64,000 bases of DNA from Desulfuromonadales bacterium (GCA_013349325.1 DUZX01000004.1:1-64000), one strand, 5' to 3'. Shown: positions 1-9,059, counted from the stretch's first letter. The notes: generated from the sequence alone by a model not told the origin. Translations and numbers: made by a program.

Positions 1-113
1 GGGGGCTCGTTTTCTATCGACTTATGGAACAGGCTATGGCAACCAAGCCGGTTACATTGTCAGATGTAACATGCGGATATAATTGGAACCATTCCGCAGG
101 AGGAGCTAACTAG
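1..113 (+). mobile_element. Possible 3' end of an insertion element (partial)
   Basis: An open frame entering from the window edge (codons from base 3) ends at a TAG at 111-113 after 36 codons. Immediately beyond it the opposite-strand sugar-transferase gene loses its expected C-terminal coding sequence. The frame is not recognised as a particular family. A transposase C-terminus is the simplest reading because a foreign segment has replaced the end of a conserved gene. The junction lies close to 115-125, in a run of six C. No terminal inverted repeat or target duplication can be judged because the rest lies outside the window. Confidence 0.35.
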
Positions 114-1404
114 CTACCCCCCTATAGTAAAAATCATACATCAGTTTCTGACGGGTATCTTCAATCGTATTGCCGTAGCGATAGTTGATCTGCGCCCATC
201 CGGTAATGCCGGGTGAGACCATATGCCGTTGAAGATAATACGGAATCGCTTCGATATATTTTTCGACCAGGCTGACCGCTTCCGGGCGCGGTCCGATCAG
301 ACTCATCTCCCCGCTGAGTATGTTAAGCAGCTGGGGTACTTCGTCAAAACGAATTTTGCGCAACAATTTGCCCACTCTGGTAATACGGTTATCATTGTCC
401 AAAGTCCAATGGACATTATTTTTATCAGCGCCATCGATCATGGTACGCAGCTTCCAAACCTTGATCGGCTTATTATCCCGTCCGGCACGTATCTGTCTGT
501 AGAAAATCGGACCGGATGATTCAAGTTTGATAGCCAGCGAGGCAACCAGGAACAGCGGTAACGCCAACATGATTCCAGTAATAGCAATACCGATATCAAT
601 ATAGCGTTTGACAAGCCAGAAATAGCGTTTGTTTTGACTGCCAAGCTCGATAATAAACCAGTTGTCGTCGAGATAGTTCACCGGAATCTGGCCAGCTATT
701 TCTTCAACGGTACGCGAAAAACTACAGACTCGTACCTTCATCTGCATGCATTCAACCAGAAGTCGCGCCATTTCATCGCTGACTTTTTTACTGGCGACGA
801 TAACAGTTTGGATCTTATGGGCTTTAACTACAGACAGCAGATCTTTGACACCGCCAAGCTGAGGACATGCAGTCCTCTTCTGGGTTTCGGGAATATCAGA
901 CAGCAAACCGACGATGTTCGAACAGAGATAGTCATTGCTGGTGATCAGATTTTCGATAAATTTACTGCGTCCTCCGCACCCGCCGACGATCAGCATTCTG
1001 TGTGTCTGGGTAGGTGCCTTCCTTACGGTAATAGATCGTAACCCGATAATCAGGAGTGCCGAGAACAGATAGAAAAGAAGAAAAACTTTACGTGGCACGG
1101 CATCACGAAAGAAAAAGAATATAAATGTAGTGGCAACGGAGCTCAGAAGGAGGCCCAGAATAATGACCAGGCTCTGACGCATCAAACGAAGTGGCGTTCG
1201 ATGAAGAGAATATGCATCTATGACGAAAAATATAACCAGAGCCGAGAAAATAAGTATTACGGAACCGGCAAAATTCGAAAAAATCAATTTTTCAGAAAAC
1301 GTGCTTTTGTACCCAAATAAAAGCGCCAAAAGATAGGCTACAACCATTACTACGAAGTCACCTGCCACCAGCAGTGCCATTTTATCTTTTATATATGTTT
1401 GCAC
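106..1404 (-). CDS. Polyprenyl glycosylphosphotransferase (EPS sugar transferase), C-terminally truncated
   Basis: This is an initiating sugar transferase for exopolysaccharide or O-unit synthesis. The family transfers a sugar-1-phosphate to undecaprenyl phosphate at the inner membrane. The N-terminal ~125 residues hold four to five hydrophobic membrane segments. Next comes a nucleotide-binding-like region (IVGGCGG at about 140), then another membrane segment (about 270-290) and the catalytic bacterial sugar transferase domain. That domain carries FYRQIRAGRDNKPIKVWKLR, RKIRFDEVPQLLNIL and the SLIGPRPE motif. Family members normally continue roughly 25-30 residues past the YDFYY motif with a conserved WLDL-type tail. 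Here YDFYY is followed by RGVAS and a stop, and the DNA beyond is unrelated. The gene therefore appears interrupted near base 120. Activity may be impaired because the missing tail is conserved. Confidence 0.85.
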   Translation of the reverse strand: MQTYIKDKMALLVAGDFVVMVVAYLLALLFGYKSTFSEKLIFSNFAGSVILIFSALVIFFVIDAYSLHRTPLRLMRQSLVIILGLLLSSVATTFIFFFFRDAVPRKVFLLFYLFSALLIIGLRSITVRKAPTQTHRMLIVGGCGGRSKFIENLITSNDYLCSNIVGLLSDIPETQKRTACPQLGGVKDLLSVVKAHKIQTVIVASKKVSDEMARLLVECMQMKVRVCSFSRTVEEIAGQIPVNYLDDNWFIIELGSQNKRYFWLVKRYIDIGIAITGIMLALPLFLVASLAIKLESSGPIFYRQIRAGRDNKPIKVWKLRTMIDGADKNNVHWTLDNDNRITRVGKLLRKIRFDEVPQLLNILSGEMSLIGPRPEAVSLVEKYIEAIPYYLQRHMVSPGITGWAQINYRYGNTIEDTRQKLMYDFYYRGVAS

Positions 1405-1537
1405 TTGCTGCTCCTTCCGTCGTGGCGTATCCGCACATTAATCTAAGAACGGCGTTAGAATATCATAGCAATCTCAGAAAGTCATCAATTCTAATATAAT
1501 AGAAGAGATATAGAGGGAAATTTCGGGAAGAATTGCA

Positions 1538-1975
1538 TTAAATAGTAACCATCCATACATACGGGACAATACCGTAATTCCAGGCAAGACAGAGCCGTCG
1601 GTAACCGGAGAAGAGCAGACCTTTACCATTGCAGACCAGAATGATAGGAGCCGGAAGCGTCAGCTGTCCGGCCTCCTGTAGAGAATCTTCCATGCGCGAA
1701 TAATTCTTCCGATAGCCCCGTTTTGCACGGGCCAGATAGATTTGATATTCATCGTAGTGATGGTAGGAAAGCGCAACAGGAAGGGTGCCGATTGTCGCGG
1801 CTCGTGGATACGGAAGCAGCATTCCATCCGTGAATCTGGTAAGAATCTGCTCCCACGTAACAGCATGTGAACGATACCACTCCTGTTTGGCCGGATGATT
1901 GAAAAACTCCCAGCGTTCTTCATCAAGATCGGGCTGAAGCCACCCAATCCGGAGACTGGAGGACGAAATCATGGC
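1538..1975 (-). CDS. ParB-like domain protein, function unknown
   Basis: This protein of about 145 residues follows the periplasmic binding protein gene on the same strand. Its C-terminal half (LTLPAPIILVCNGKGLLFSG, then YRRLCLAWNYGIVPYVWMV) resembles the ParB/sulfiredoxin-fold pattern: a strand, then a G-[HY]-RR helix, then a strand. It also occurs in small stand-alone ParB-like proteins. The N-terminal part is rich in Trp and charged residues and has no recognised motif. The start chosen is an ATG at 1975 with GGGAG a few bases upstream. An ATG at 1993 overlaps the preceding stop as ATGA, and a longer frame opens at 2056. No parA partner is nearby, so a role in partitioning is not implied. 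Confidence 0.5.
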   Translation of the reverse strand, partial: AMISSSSLRIGWLQPDLDEERWEFFNHPAKQEWYRSHAVTWEQILTRFTDGMLLPYPRAATIGTLPVALSYHHYDEYQIYLARAKRGYRKNYSRMEDSLQEAGQLTLPAPIILVCNGKGLLFSGYRRLCLAWNYGIVPYVWMVTI

Positions 1976-1989
1976 GTCTCCCGACATAT

Positions 1990-3279
1990 TCATTGCGGAG
2001 TGACGTATTCTTCCAACTCCGGCTTCATCCCGACCATATCGCGAATCTCGCTCCACTCCTTGAAATCAACTGCCGCCTGATCACCTTTCATGGTGGCGAT
2101 TATGTCGAAATAATCCATCCCGTATTTACTCTTCTTGACACCTTTCGCCGGTTTGATCTTGACCGCGTACACCGTCTGAATCGACTGATGATCAAAAGAG
2201 CGCCAGTACTGCTGATCCTTTAAACCGGTGTATTTTCGCCCTTCCAGTGCACGCATCACCGCTTTGGTTTTGAAGGTTTTAGCCTGTTCAACAGCCGCTT
2301 TGTACTCGTGCAGGATCACGTACGCCGAAGCACCGGAAGTTGTCGGATAACGCTGGTAGCGCTCCTCAAATTTAGTAACGAATGCGATCCCACGCGGATA
2401 TTTGTAGGTAAACGGTACGCTCCACATCCAGGGGGTCGCGCCTATAATTCCTTCCATCGCCTCGGGACCGGCACCCTGTGCCATATCCTCATTCATCTGC
2501 GGCACAATGATCTGCATGCTCTTCTTCAGCCCCATGTCGTAGGCCTGCTTGACAGCTATCTCCATATCGCGGCCAAACAGTGACAATACCAATACTTCAG
2601 CACCACTTTCCCGTGCTTGACGCAACGCAACACTGAAATCTTTGGCCCCCAGTTCGGCCAGTACCTCAGGGTATTTGGCAGTGTCTTTCGTGTCGGTAAA
2701 CGAACGCAGCACCGATTCGGTGGTCCATCCCCAGGTGTAATTGGCGGTTATATAAAAATATTTTCGCCCCTTAAAGTTCTTGTTGAGATATTCAGCCATC
2801 ACCTTTCCGGCAAAATAGGCATCAAAACATTCACGAAAGATATGACGATGCCCGTATTCACCGGTTGTTTCGGTTGAGTATGAGAGCGTCGCAAAAAACA
2901 AGCGGTCTTTCTGCAGCGCCACCTCGCCGGTCGCAATGGCAACGGCACTGGATGAGCCACCCAGAATCATCGGCACCCCTTCCACGTCGTACATCTCGGC
3001 AGCGTTTGCTTTGGCGACCTTGGCATTCGATTTTGTATCGCGCAGTACCAGGTGCACTTTCTTACCCAGAATCCCGCCAGCGGCGTTAATCTCCTCAACC
3101 GCAAGTTCGGCGGCACGTTTCTGATCAAGCCCTTGCTTGGCATACGGTCCGGTTTCCGGATAATTAAGGCCGATCTTTATGATTCCGGGATCAGCAGCGA
3201 CTGCCTCACATCCAAAACCTGATAACACAAGTGAAACCGCACACCCAAGCATCAATAGAACGATTAATATTTTTTTCAC
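1990..3279 (-). CDS. ABC-type branched-chain amino acid (or amide) substrate-binding protein
   Basis: This periplasmic solute-binding protein of the LivK/type I fold family has 429 residues. A signal peptide covers about residues 1-28 (hydrophobic core, cleavage near AVAADP). The mature start IKIGLNYPETGPYAKQG matches the usual first strand of the family, followed by AVEEINAAGGILGKKV. The start is GTG at 3279 with AAGGA seven bases upstream. No LivHMGF permease or ATPase genes adjoin it. It is therefore an orphan binding protein, possibly serving a distant transporter or a sensor. It overlaps the downstream ParB-like gene only if that gene starts at 1993. The ligand cannot be read from the sequence. 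Confidence 0.85.
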   Translation of the reverse strand: MKKILIVLLMLGCAVSLVLSGFGCEAVAADPGIIKIGLNYPETGPYAKQGLDQKRAAELAVEEINAAGGILGKKVHLVLRDTKSNAKVAKANAAEMYDVEGVPMILGGSSSAVAIATGEVALQKDRLFFATLSYSTETTGEYGHRHIFRECFDAYFAGKVMAEYLNKNFKGRKYFYITANYTWGWTTESVLRSFTDTKDTAKYPEVLAELGAKDFSVALRQARESGAEVLVLSLFGRDMEIAVKQAYDMGLKKSMQIIVPQMNEDMAQGAGPEAMEGIIGATPWMWSVPFTYKYPRGIAFVTKFEERYQRYPTTSGASAYVILHEYKAAVEQAKTFKTKAVMRALEGRKYTGLKDQQYWRSFDHQSIQTVYAVKIKPAKGVKKSKYGMDYFDIIATMKGDQAAVDFKEWSEIRDMVGMKPELEEYVTPQ

Positions 3280-3360
3280 TTTAATATCCTTACGTTAGGA
3301 GTGATCGTACCAACAAATATCTACCCATGTATATCACAGCTGAATCCATTAATTAAACAC

Positions 3361-3390
3361 AAAAAGGGACGCCGTTGCCAGCGTCCCTTT
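3361..3390 (-). terminator. Intrinsic terminator after the ABC-F gene
   Basis: A 10-base stem (AAAGGGACGC at 3363-3372 with GCGTCCCTTT at 3381-3390) encloses an 8-base loop. Read on the minus strand it is followed by TTTTTGTGTTT. It lies about 30 bases past the stop of the ABC-F gene. Confidence 0.85.
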
Positions 3391-3418
3391 CAGTATCTCA
3401 TCGCATGAAATGAAGTAT

Positions 3419-5056
3419 CTACAGACTCAGGTCTGCATGACCATGGTACATCTTATCCCGCTCGCGGTTGACATCCTCATTTTCCAGGTACTCTTCAAAA
3501 CCCATGACCCGGTCAATAACGCCACCGGGTGTAATCTCTATAATACGGTCGGCTATCGTGGAGACAAATTCATGGTCATGTGATGCAAACAGGATTACCT
3601 CACTGTACGCTATCAGGCCGTCGTTCAATGCGGTGATTGATTCCAGGTCCAGATGATTGGTCGGTTCATCGAGGATCAGCGTATTGGCACCGGTCAGCAT
3701 CATGCGCGACAACATACAACGCACCCTTTCACCACCGGAGAGCACGCTGGTCTTTTTCATGGCCTCTTCACCAGAAAAGAGCATTCGGCCAAGAAAGCCA
3801 CGCGCAAAGGTTTCACCCTCGGTTGGAGGCGAATACTGGCCCAGCCAGTCGATCAAGGTCAAATCTTTTTCAAAATAGCTGCTGTTTTCTTTGGGGAAAT
3901 ATGCACTCGTTATGGTAACACCCCAGCGAAACGTGCCGTTATCCGGCTCAAGTTCGCCGGCAAGGATCTGGAACAGCGTCGTCCTGGCCAGGGTATTACC
4001 ACCCACAAACGCGATCTTGTCCCCTTTGCGCACTATCAGGTCCAGCTTATCCAGAACCTGCACGCCATCAATCTGTTTGCTGAGGCCCTGAATCTCCAGA
4101 ATGATATCTCCGCAGGGACGTTCCGGTTTAAAAACAACGTGCGGATATTTACGCGAAGAGATCGGCATATCCTCCAACGTTAGCTTATCGAGCAGTTTTT
4201 TACGCGAAGTAGCCTGTTTTGCTTTGGATGCATTGGAACTGAAGCGCTGAATAAATGCTTTAAGTTCATCAGCTTTTTCAGACACTTTACGGTTTTCGTT
4301 CTGTTTTTGCTTTAAGTTCAGCTGGGCAGCGTGATACCAGAAATCGTAGTTACCGACATACACTTGAATCCGGCCAAAATCGATGTCGGCGGTATGCGTA
4401 CAAACCTGATTCAGGAAGTGACGGTCATGAGAGACCACGATGACAGTGTTGGAGAAACGGTACAAAAAATCTTCCAGCCATCTGATCGATTTGAGATCCA
4501 GGTTGTTGGTCGGTTCATCAAGTAGCAGTACATCCGGGTTTCCGAACAGCGCCTGAGCCAGTAGCACGCGTACCTTGTCGCCCGCCTCCAGATCCTTCAT
4601 CTGTTTATTGCGCAACTCTTCAGATATGCCGAGGCCATTCAGAAGAACAGCAGCCTCAGATTCAACTTCATAGCCGTTCATCTCGGCAAACTCACTTTCA
4701 AGCTCTGCTGAACGGACACCATCCGCTTCCGAAAATTCGGCCTTGGCATAGATGGCATCTCGCTCAACCATGACATCATACAGTTTTTTATGCCCTAGAA
4801 TGACCGTATTGAAAACCGTTTCTTCGTCAAATGCGAATTGATCCTGACGGAGAACTGCAATTCGCTCACGGGCACCGACAGTGATTTCACCCTTGTCAGC
4901 ATCAATCTCCCCCGAAAGAATCTTGAGAAACGTGGATTTTCCGGCGCCGTTGGCGCCGATAAGCCCGTAGCAGTTGCCGGGCGTAAATTTGATATTGACG
5001 TCTTTGAAGAGAATTCGTTTGCCATATGCGAGAGTAATATTTGACGCTGAAATCAT
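3419..5056 (-). CDS. ABC-F family ATPase (YbiT/EttA-like)
   Basis: This is a soluble tandem ATPase without membrane segments. ABC-F proteins act on the ribosome, and some confer antibiotic protection. Domain 1 has Walker A GANGAGKST (about 34-42), a degenerate signature EAGDKVRV and Walker B VLLLDEPTNNLD. An interdomain linker rich in Lys, Glu and Gln follows (about 230-320). Domain 2 has an altered Walker A (GGNTLARTT, lacking the usual Gly-Lys), an intact LSGGERVR signature and LILDEPTNHLD. A degenerate second P-loop is known in YbiT-like members, so it is not evidence of decay. The ATG at 5056 was chosen over a longer frame from 5122. The extension would run through a terminator-like hairpin, and AAGGAG lies about 12 bases upstream of 5056. 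Confidence 0.9.
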   Translation of the reverse strand: MISASNITLAYGKRILFKDVNIKFTPGNCYGLIGANGAGKSTFLKILSGEIDADKGEITVGARERIAVLRQDQFAFDEETVFNTVILGHKKLYDVMVERDAIYAKAEFSEADGVRSAELESEFAEMNGYEVESEAAVLLNGLGISEELRNKQMKDLEAGDKVRVLLAQALFGNPDVLLLDEPTNNLDLKSIRWLEDFLYRFSNTVIVVSHDRHFLNQVCTHTADIDFGRIQVYVGNYDFWYHAAQLNLKQKQNENRKVSEKADELKAFIQRFSSNASKAKQATSRKKLLDKLTLEDMPISSRKYPHVVFKPERPCGDIILEIQGLSKQIDGVQVLDKLDLIVRKGDKIAFVGGNTLARTTLFQILAGELEPDNGTFRWGVTITSAYFPKENSSYFEKDLTLIDWLGQYSPPTEGETFARGFLGRMLFSGEEAMKKTSVLSGGERVRCMLSRMMLTGANTLILDEPTNHLDLESITALNDGLIAYSEVILFASHDHEFVSTIADRIIEITPGGVIDRVMGFEEYLENEDVNRERDKMYHGHADLSL

Positions 5057-5085
5057 ACCGGTGTGATGCTCCTTATCTGGAAATG

Positions 5086-5119
5086 AAAAACCACACTGCC
5101 CTGGGTGAGCACTGTGGTT
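5086..5119 (-). terminator. Terminator-like hairpin between the DUF294 gene and the ABC-F gene
   Basis: AACCACA (5089-5095) pairs with TGTGGTT (5113-5119), and the inner TGC/GCA extend the stem past a C-C mismatch. On the minus strand it runs into TTTTTC. It ends the upstream nucleotidyltransferase-like gene. It lies only 30 bases before the ABC-F start, so it could also act as an attenuator for that gene. Confidence 0.65.
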
Positions 5120-5171
5120 CACTACTGTGATGATTTCTATAGCACGTATCAGTGCTCAACAGCAATTACTT

Positions 5172-6374
5172 TCAAACAATATGAAAGTTCGTATGAATAA
5201 GCGTTTGCAGCTCCTCAATCTTGATCATGGCATGTCGAAGATGCTCCCTTTCCTCTGATGGAAGCTGATATGGATTAAGGTAATATGAATCATTCTGAAT
5301 GCCCTTAATGTTTTTTATTTGAATCAGAATCCGTTGCCTGGTCAGAATTTGGTAGGCTCTGATGAGCTCTTGGGCAAACGTAGCAGAAAAGCTCCCCTCT
5401 TTTTCCAACATGGCTATTCGCTCTACCGTACTGGTAGCTGGAATACTCTGGTTGATGGCCAGTATCCGGATATTCATAACCAAGGGCGCCCAGGCAAGCA
5501 GCTTGACATTGAATTCGCCCTTGTGTTCACCACTCCCTTCAGTCCAGATGCGTTTTAAAAATCCAAGTGCAAGCTTCATTTCCGTTGCTGCTCTGGCCAT
5601 ACCCCACAGGACTTGGAAATATTCCCGTTCCATGGTCCTGATCATGTCGATCAAGTGCTCCGCCAGTTCCTGATTTCCTGCCACAAAGCGTGCGTCGGAC
5701 AACACGATTAAATCCATCATATTTTTACCGGCATCTTCAACTTCATACCTGACAATCGACAGAAGACGTTTGTGCCATTGGCTGACCGACCCGCGCCAGA
5801 ATGGGTTGGTGGGCATGATATCACCGTTGCAGCGTTTAAAGCCTGCCTCCTCCAGGCGATCAACCAGACGGACTGCAAACTCCTGGAAATAGGTGTCTGC
5901 CTGTTCTCCACCTCCATCGGCATAAACCAGGAGGTTGTCCTGGTCTGTTATCAGAGTCTGCTCGCTGCGACCATCACTCCCCATGCTGATTAAAGAAAAC
6001 ACGATCTCCGGCGTTATCCACCCGTCGGCAGCCATTTCAGCGCTTACGAGTTTCATGACACGCTGTGACAAAACATCCCGGTAGTGAGTACAGGCTTGGT
6101 GTAAAGCAGCCACCGAACAGGACAAGAGAAAGCGCTCCATCTCAATCTGATTTAGTTCGTCATGAATTTCCTTTAGCGCTGGGCCTGAGCTTTCTGCAAT
6201 GCATTCTATCAGACGCGCACTCCTGGTACTCCAGGTGACGAGCTGCAGATAATCAGTGTCCAAAGCAGCGCTGACCATCTGAAGGAAGGGAGCTATTTCA
6301 TCACTCTCGCAGTAACGGGAAATGTCCGTTAGAGCGGGAATAGGAGTTGGAAGCGGCTGTTGAGAGGGTGTCAT
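5172..6374 (-). CDS. DUF294-type putative nucleotidyltransferase
   Basis: This 400-residue soluble protein has the two-part layout of the DUF294 family. After an N-terminal helical segment there is a nucleotidyltransferase-like core with SMGSDGRSEQTLITDQDNLL (about 130-150). There the GS and the spaced acidic D-x-D residues match the polymerase-beta-like fold. A C-terminal helical substrate-binding region (about 235-400) follows. Many family members carry N-terminal CBS or cyclic-nucleotide domains, which are absent here. The substrate is unknown. It is divergent from the histidine kinase gene at 6616 and ends in a terminator-like hairpin at 5086-5119. No strong Shine-Dalgarno sequence is visible before the ATG. 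Confidence 0.75.
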   Translation of the reverse strand: MTPSQQPLPTPIPALTDISRYCESDEIAPFLQMVSAALDTDYLQLVTWSTRSARLIECIAESSGPALKEIHDELNQIEMERFLLSCSVAALHQACTHYRDVLSQRVMKLVSAEMAADGWITPEIVFSLISMGSDGRSEQTLITDQDNLLVYADGGGEQADTYFQEFAVRLVDRLEEAGFKRCNGDIMPTNPFWRGSVSQWHKRLLSIVRYEVEDAGKNMMDLIVLSDARFVAGNQELAEHLIDMIRTMEREYFQVLWGMARAATEMKLALGFLKRIWTEGSGEHKGEFNVKLLAWAPLVMNIRILAINQSIPATSTVERIAMLEKEGSFSATFAQELIRAYQILTRQRILIQIKNIKGIQNDSYYLNPYQLPSEEREHLRHAMIKIEELQTLIHTNFHIV

Positions 6375-6428
6375 ACGTAAAATCCGTTATGAGATCGAGC
6401 ATTTGTGCATATATTAAAAAAATACTGA

Positions 6429-6442
6429 GACAGAATTCTGTC
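6429..6442. promoter_or_regulatory. 14-base perfect palindrome in a divergent intergenic region
   Basis: GACAGAATTCTGTC is a perfect palindrome lying between the divergent DUF294 and histidine kinase genes. Its position and symmetry suit a dimeric regulator's operator. No copies were noticed elsewhere and the binding protein is unknown. The rest of the 240-base gap shows nothing clear. Confidence 0.3.
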
Positions 6443-6615
6443 AGCACTATAGCACAATCACTCGTAATGAGAAGATATTGTAAACAGGTGCTGTGGATTT
6501 ACATTGCAAAATAGAGCGAATAGGCTACGTCAACAATCTGGCACTTTCATTCATATTCTGCTATTACTACACACGATTTCAGGATACGCTCAACTTCCAG
6601 TTCCCCGGTGTGTGT

Positions 6616-8814
6616 ATGACCCTCTCAAAACGGACTATTCTGATTGTAGTCAGTACGTTCATTGCACTGCTGTTCATCCTTGCCGTGACCTCCGACGTCA
6701 TCCTGCTTTCGAGCTATGCAACCCAAGAAAAACAGGGCATTGAAACCCACACCAAGCATGTCCGCAACCAGATTATTGACAAATTGGAGCTGCTCGATCT
6801 GGCTGTAGCCGATCTGGCCGAAAATTTATCTGCCACTGCATTACCCCGTCGCCTTACCACGCCGCCTCAAAACCTGCTTACCGAACAGTATATGCGTACC
6901 CACAGGATCGATGTAGCAGCCGTATGCTCAACTGACGGTCACCTCACGACGGTGAAAGGATTCGATTGCGAAAAAGGAATTTCGACTACAGTACCGGCAC
7001 CTCAGCAACAGGCGCTGACTGAACTCCTGTCGCATATCGCCAGAGAGGGAACCATAAAAAACCATGGCATAGTAAATCTTGCCGGTACCCCTCTGATGAT
7101 TTCAATCAGAAACTCACCGGAAAACAATACAGATAGCCAGGTTATTGCCGCCGTCGGCTGGTTTATTGATCGCACTGAAATGGATCGAATTTTCAGGGCA
7201 ACAGGTTCAACCGTTTTAATCACTGATCTTAACAGTCAACCGCCTGCTACTACTTTGCGACCTGCAGACGAACTGAACTTGAAGTCTGGAAAAATTGTTT
7301 CTTCTGTCGTTGATAAGGATCATGTGTCCGGCTATTTCTATCTGTCCAATCTTGCGGACCAGCCATCTTATCTGGTTCAGGTCGTTGAAAAACGAATGCT
7401 ATATGAACAGGGTAAAGCGACCATCGCGTATATTATTATTGCACTTTTACTGGCCTGCGCTGTTGTGTGCTGCGTCATGCTGGTTTTTATTCGGGGTACT
7501 GTCCTAAAACGCCTGGCTTCGCTCAGCGATAAAGTTACGCAGATGACAGCGCTTCAGGACATCTCTGCCCGCCTTCCACTTTCACACCATCAGGATGAAC
7601 TCAATAGTCTGGCTGTTTCAATCAATACAATGCTGGATGCTCTGGAAGCCGCCGAAAAAAGAGTTCGAGAAAGTGAAGCACGCTATCGACTTCTCTTTGA
7701 GCGTGCTCCGGATGCCATCATTATCATTGGCATGGAAGGAGACCAGGCTGGCCGCATCATAGCCGCTAACCAGGCTGCAGCCTATCAGCATGGCTATACT
7801 GTCAATGAACTCTGTTCAATGAGTATTCATGAGCTTAATACGGATGAGACCAACAAGGTTGCTCCTGGAATCTTCGGTCGGGTTGCGAAAGGCGAGTGGG
7901 TTCAAGCCGAGATCTGGCATCAGAAAAAAGATGGTACGCAATTCCCGATCGAGATTCATGCCGGATTGATTACTATAGAGGGGCGCAGCTACACTCTCGG
8001 ATTTGATCGGGACATTACCCTGCGCAAGATGACAGAAGAAACTGATCACATGTATCTTGAACAGATCCGGCAGCTTAATGCAGAGCTCAGTCGACAGGCA
8101 TTCGATCTATCAGCCGCCAACAGCGAACTGGAAGCCTTTAATTATTCCGTCTCCCACGATATGCGCGGTCCGCTGACCCGTATTTCCGGCTACTGTCAGC
8201 TATTACTTGAAGAAGATAGTTCCGCTACGCTCGATATTCAGCTTGTTACGTATATCAACCGTATCTACGAGGCGAGCAGTCACTTAAACGATATGATCGA
8301 TGCCATGCTTCGTCTGGCACAACTGACACGCTCCGATTTTTATTCAGTACCTGTCAACCTCAGTTTGATCGCCGAAACCATCTTGCGTGATCTCGTATCT
8401 GCGGAACCTGACCGCACGGTAGAGTACCGAATCGAACCTGATCTTAGTACTGAAGGAGATCAACGCCTGCTGGAAATCATGATGACCAACCTGCTTAACA
8501 ATGCCTGGAAATACTCTGCTCACACTCATGATGCTATTCTGGAATTCGGGACTATTCCGTCGCACTCTGTACCGGTTTATTACGTCAAAGATAATGGGAC
8601 TGGTTTTGATATGCAAGATGCCAGTAAACTGTTCCGGGTATTTTCAAGACTGCATGATTCAAATCAGTTTAATGGCACAGGTATCGGCCTGGCGACTGTC
8701 CAACGGATTATTCTCCGCCATGGAGGACGAATCTGGGCTGAGTCAGAAGTTGGCCGTGGCACTACGTTTTTCTTCACCCTGCAACCGGAAACAGATTCAC
8801 CAACTGCCCTGTAA
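6616..8814 (+). CDS. Membrane sensor histidine kinase (CHASE4-like, HAMP, PAS, HisKA, HATPase)
   Basis: Counted from the ATG at 6616, a membrane helix lies at about 8-28. An extracytoplasmic sensor region (about 30-270) resembles CHASE4 domains. A second membrane helix follows at about 272-295, then a HAMP linker (LKRLASLSDKVTQMTALQD) and a PAS domain (RYRLLFERAPDAIIIIGMEG onward). The H-box SVSHDMRGPLTRISGY has the phosphoacceptor at His514. The C-terminal ATPase has the N box NLLNNAWKYS and G boxes DNGTGFD and GTGIGLATV. No response regulator is adjacent, so the partner is elsewhere. An in-frame GTG at 6493 would add 41 residues. The shorter start puts the signal-anchor helix at the N-terminus, although neither start has a strong ribosome-binding site. 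Confidence 0.85.
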   Translation: MTLSKRTILIVVSTFIALLFILAVTSDVILLSSYATQEKQGIETHTKHVRNQIIDKLELLDLAVADLAENLSATALPRRLTTPPQNLLTEQYMRTHRIDVAAVCSTDGHLTTVKGFDCEKGISTTVPAPQQQALTELLSHIAREGTIKNHGIVNLAGTPLMISIRNSPENNTDSQVIAAVGWFIDRTEMDRIFRATGSTVLITDLNSQPPATTLRPADELNLKSGKIVSSVVDKDHVSGYFYLSNLADQPSYLVQVVEKRMLYEQGKATIAYIIIALLLACAVVCCVMLVFIRGTVLKRLASLSDKVTQMTALQDISARLPLSHHQDELNSLAVSINTMLDALEAAEKRVRESEARYRLLFERAPDAIIIIGMEGDQAGRIIAANQAAAYQHGYTVNELCSMSIHELNTDETNKVAPGIFGRVAKGEWVQAEIWHQKKDGTQFPIEIHAGLITIEGRSYTLGFDRDITLRKMTEETDHMYLEQIRQLNAELSRQAFDLSAANSELEAFNYSVSHDMRGPLTRISGYCQLLLEEDSSATLDIQLVTYINRIYEASSHLNDMIDAMLRLAQLTRSDFYSVPVNLSLIAETILRDLVSAEPDRTVEYRIEPDLSTEGDQRLLEIMMTNLLNNAWKYSAHTHDAILEFGTIPSHSVPVYYVKDNGTGFDMQDASKLFRVFSRLHDSNQFNGTGIGLATVQRIILRHGGRIWAESEVGRGTTFFFTLQPETDSPTAL

Positions 8815-8837
8815 ATTTATTACTGAGAAAGACCCTG

Positions 8838-8878
8838 CACGCCCCATACTATGCAATTATTGCATAGTATGGGGCGTG
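8838..8878. repeat. Perfect 20-bp stem inverted repeat with a 1-base centre
   Basis: The 41 bases form a perfect palindrome around T8858, with arms 8838-8857 and 8859-8878, giving a very stable hairpin about 25 bases after the kinase stop. Neither strand shows a clean T run after it, so it is not a textbook terminator. The remaining bases up to 9059 are AT-rich and hold no gene. Confidence 0.8.
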
Positions 8879-9016
8879 TGCATGTCAATAATTCTATGTA
8901 GTAATTGCGTAGTTGAGTGTAGCTCAATATTTGTTATAGTAATATTAAACATATATGAGCAATCTATATACGGCACTAATTTTGCTGTTGTCATAACGTT
9001 TCAGGTGCACTGATAA

Positions 9017-9028
9017 GCGAACGTTCGC
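9017..9028. promoter_or_regulatory. 12-base palindrome upstream of the zinc-ribbon protein gene
   Basis: GCGAACGTTCGC lies about 30 bases before the start codon of the downstream gene and could be an operator. No second copy or known binding motif was recognised. Confidence 0.25.
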
Positions 9029-9059
9029 ATCGGTGATAGATTTCAGAAGGAGAACAGAT

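Noticed and set aside
3419-5056. Degenerate second Walker A in the ABC-F protein as a sign of gene decay
   Set aside because: Altered second P-loops are known in YbiT-like ABC-F proteins, and all other motifs are intact.
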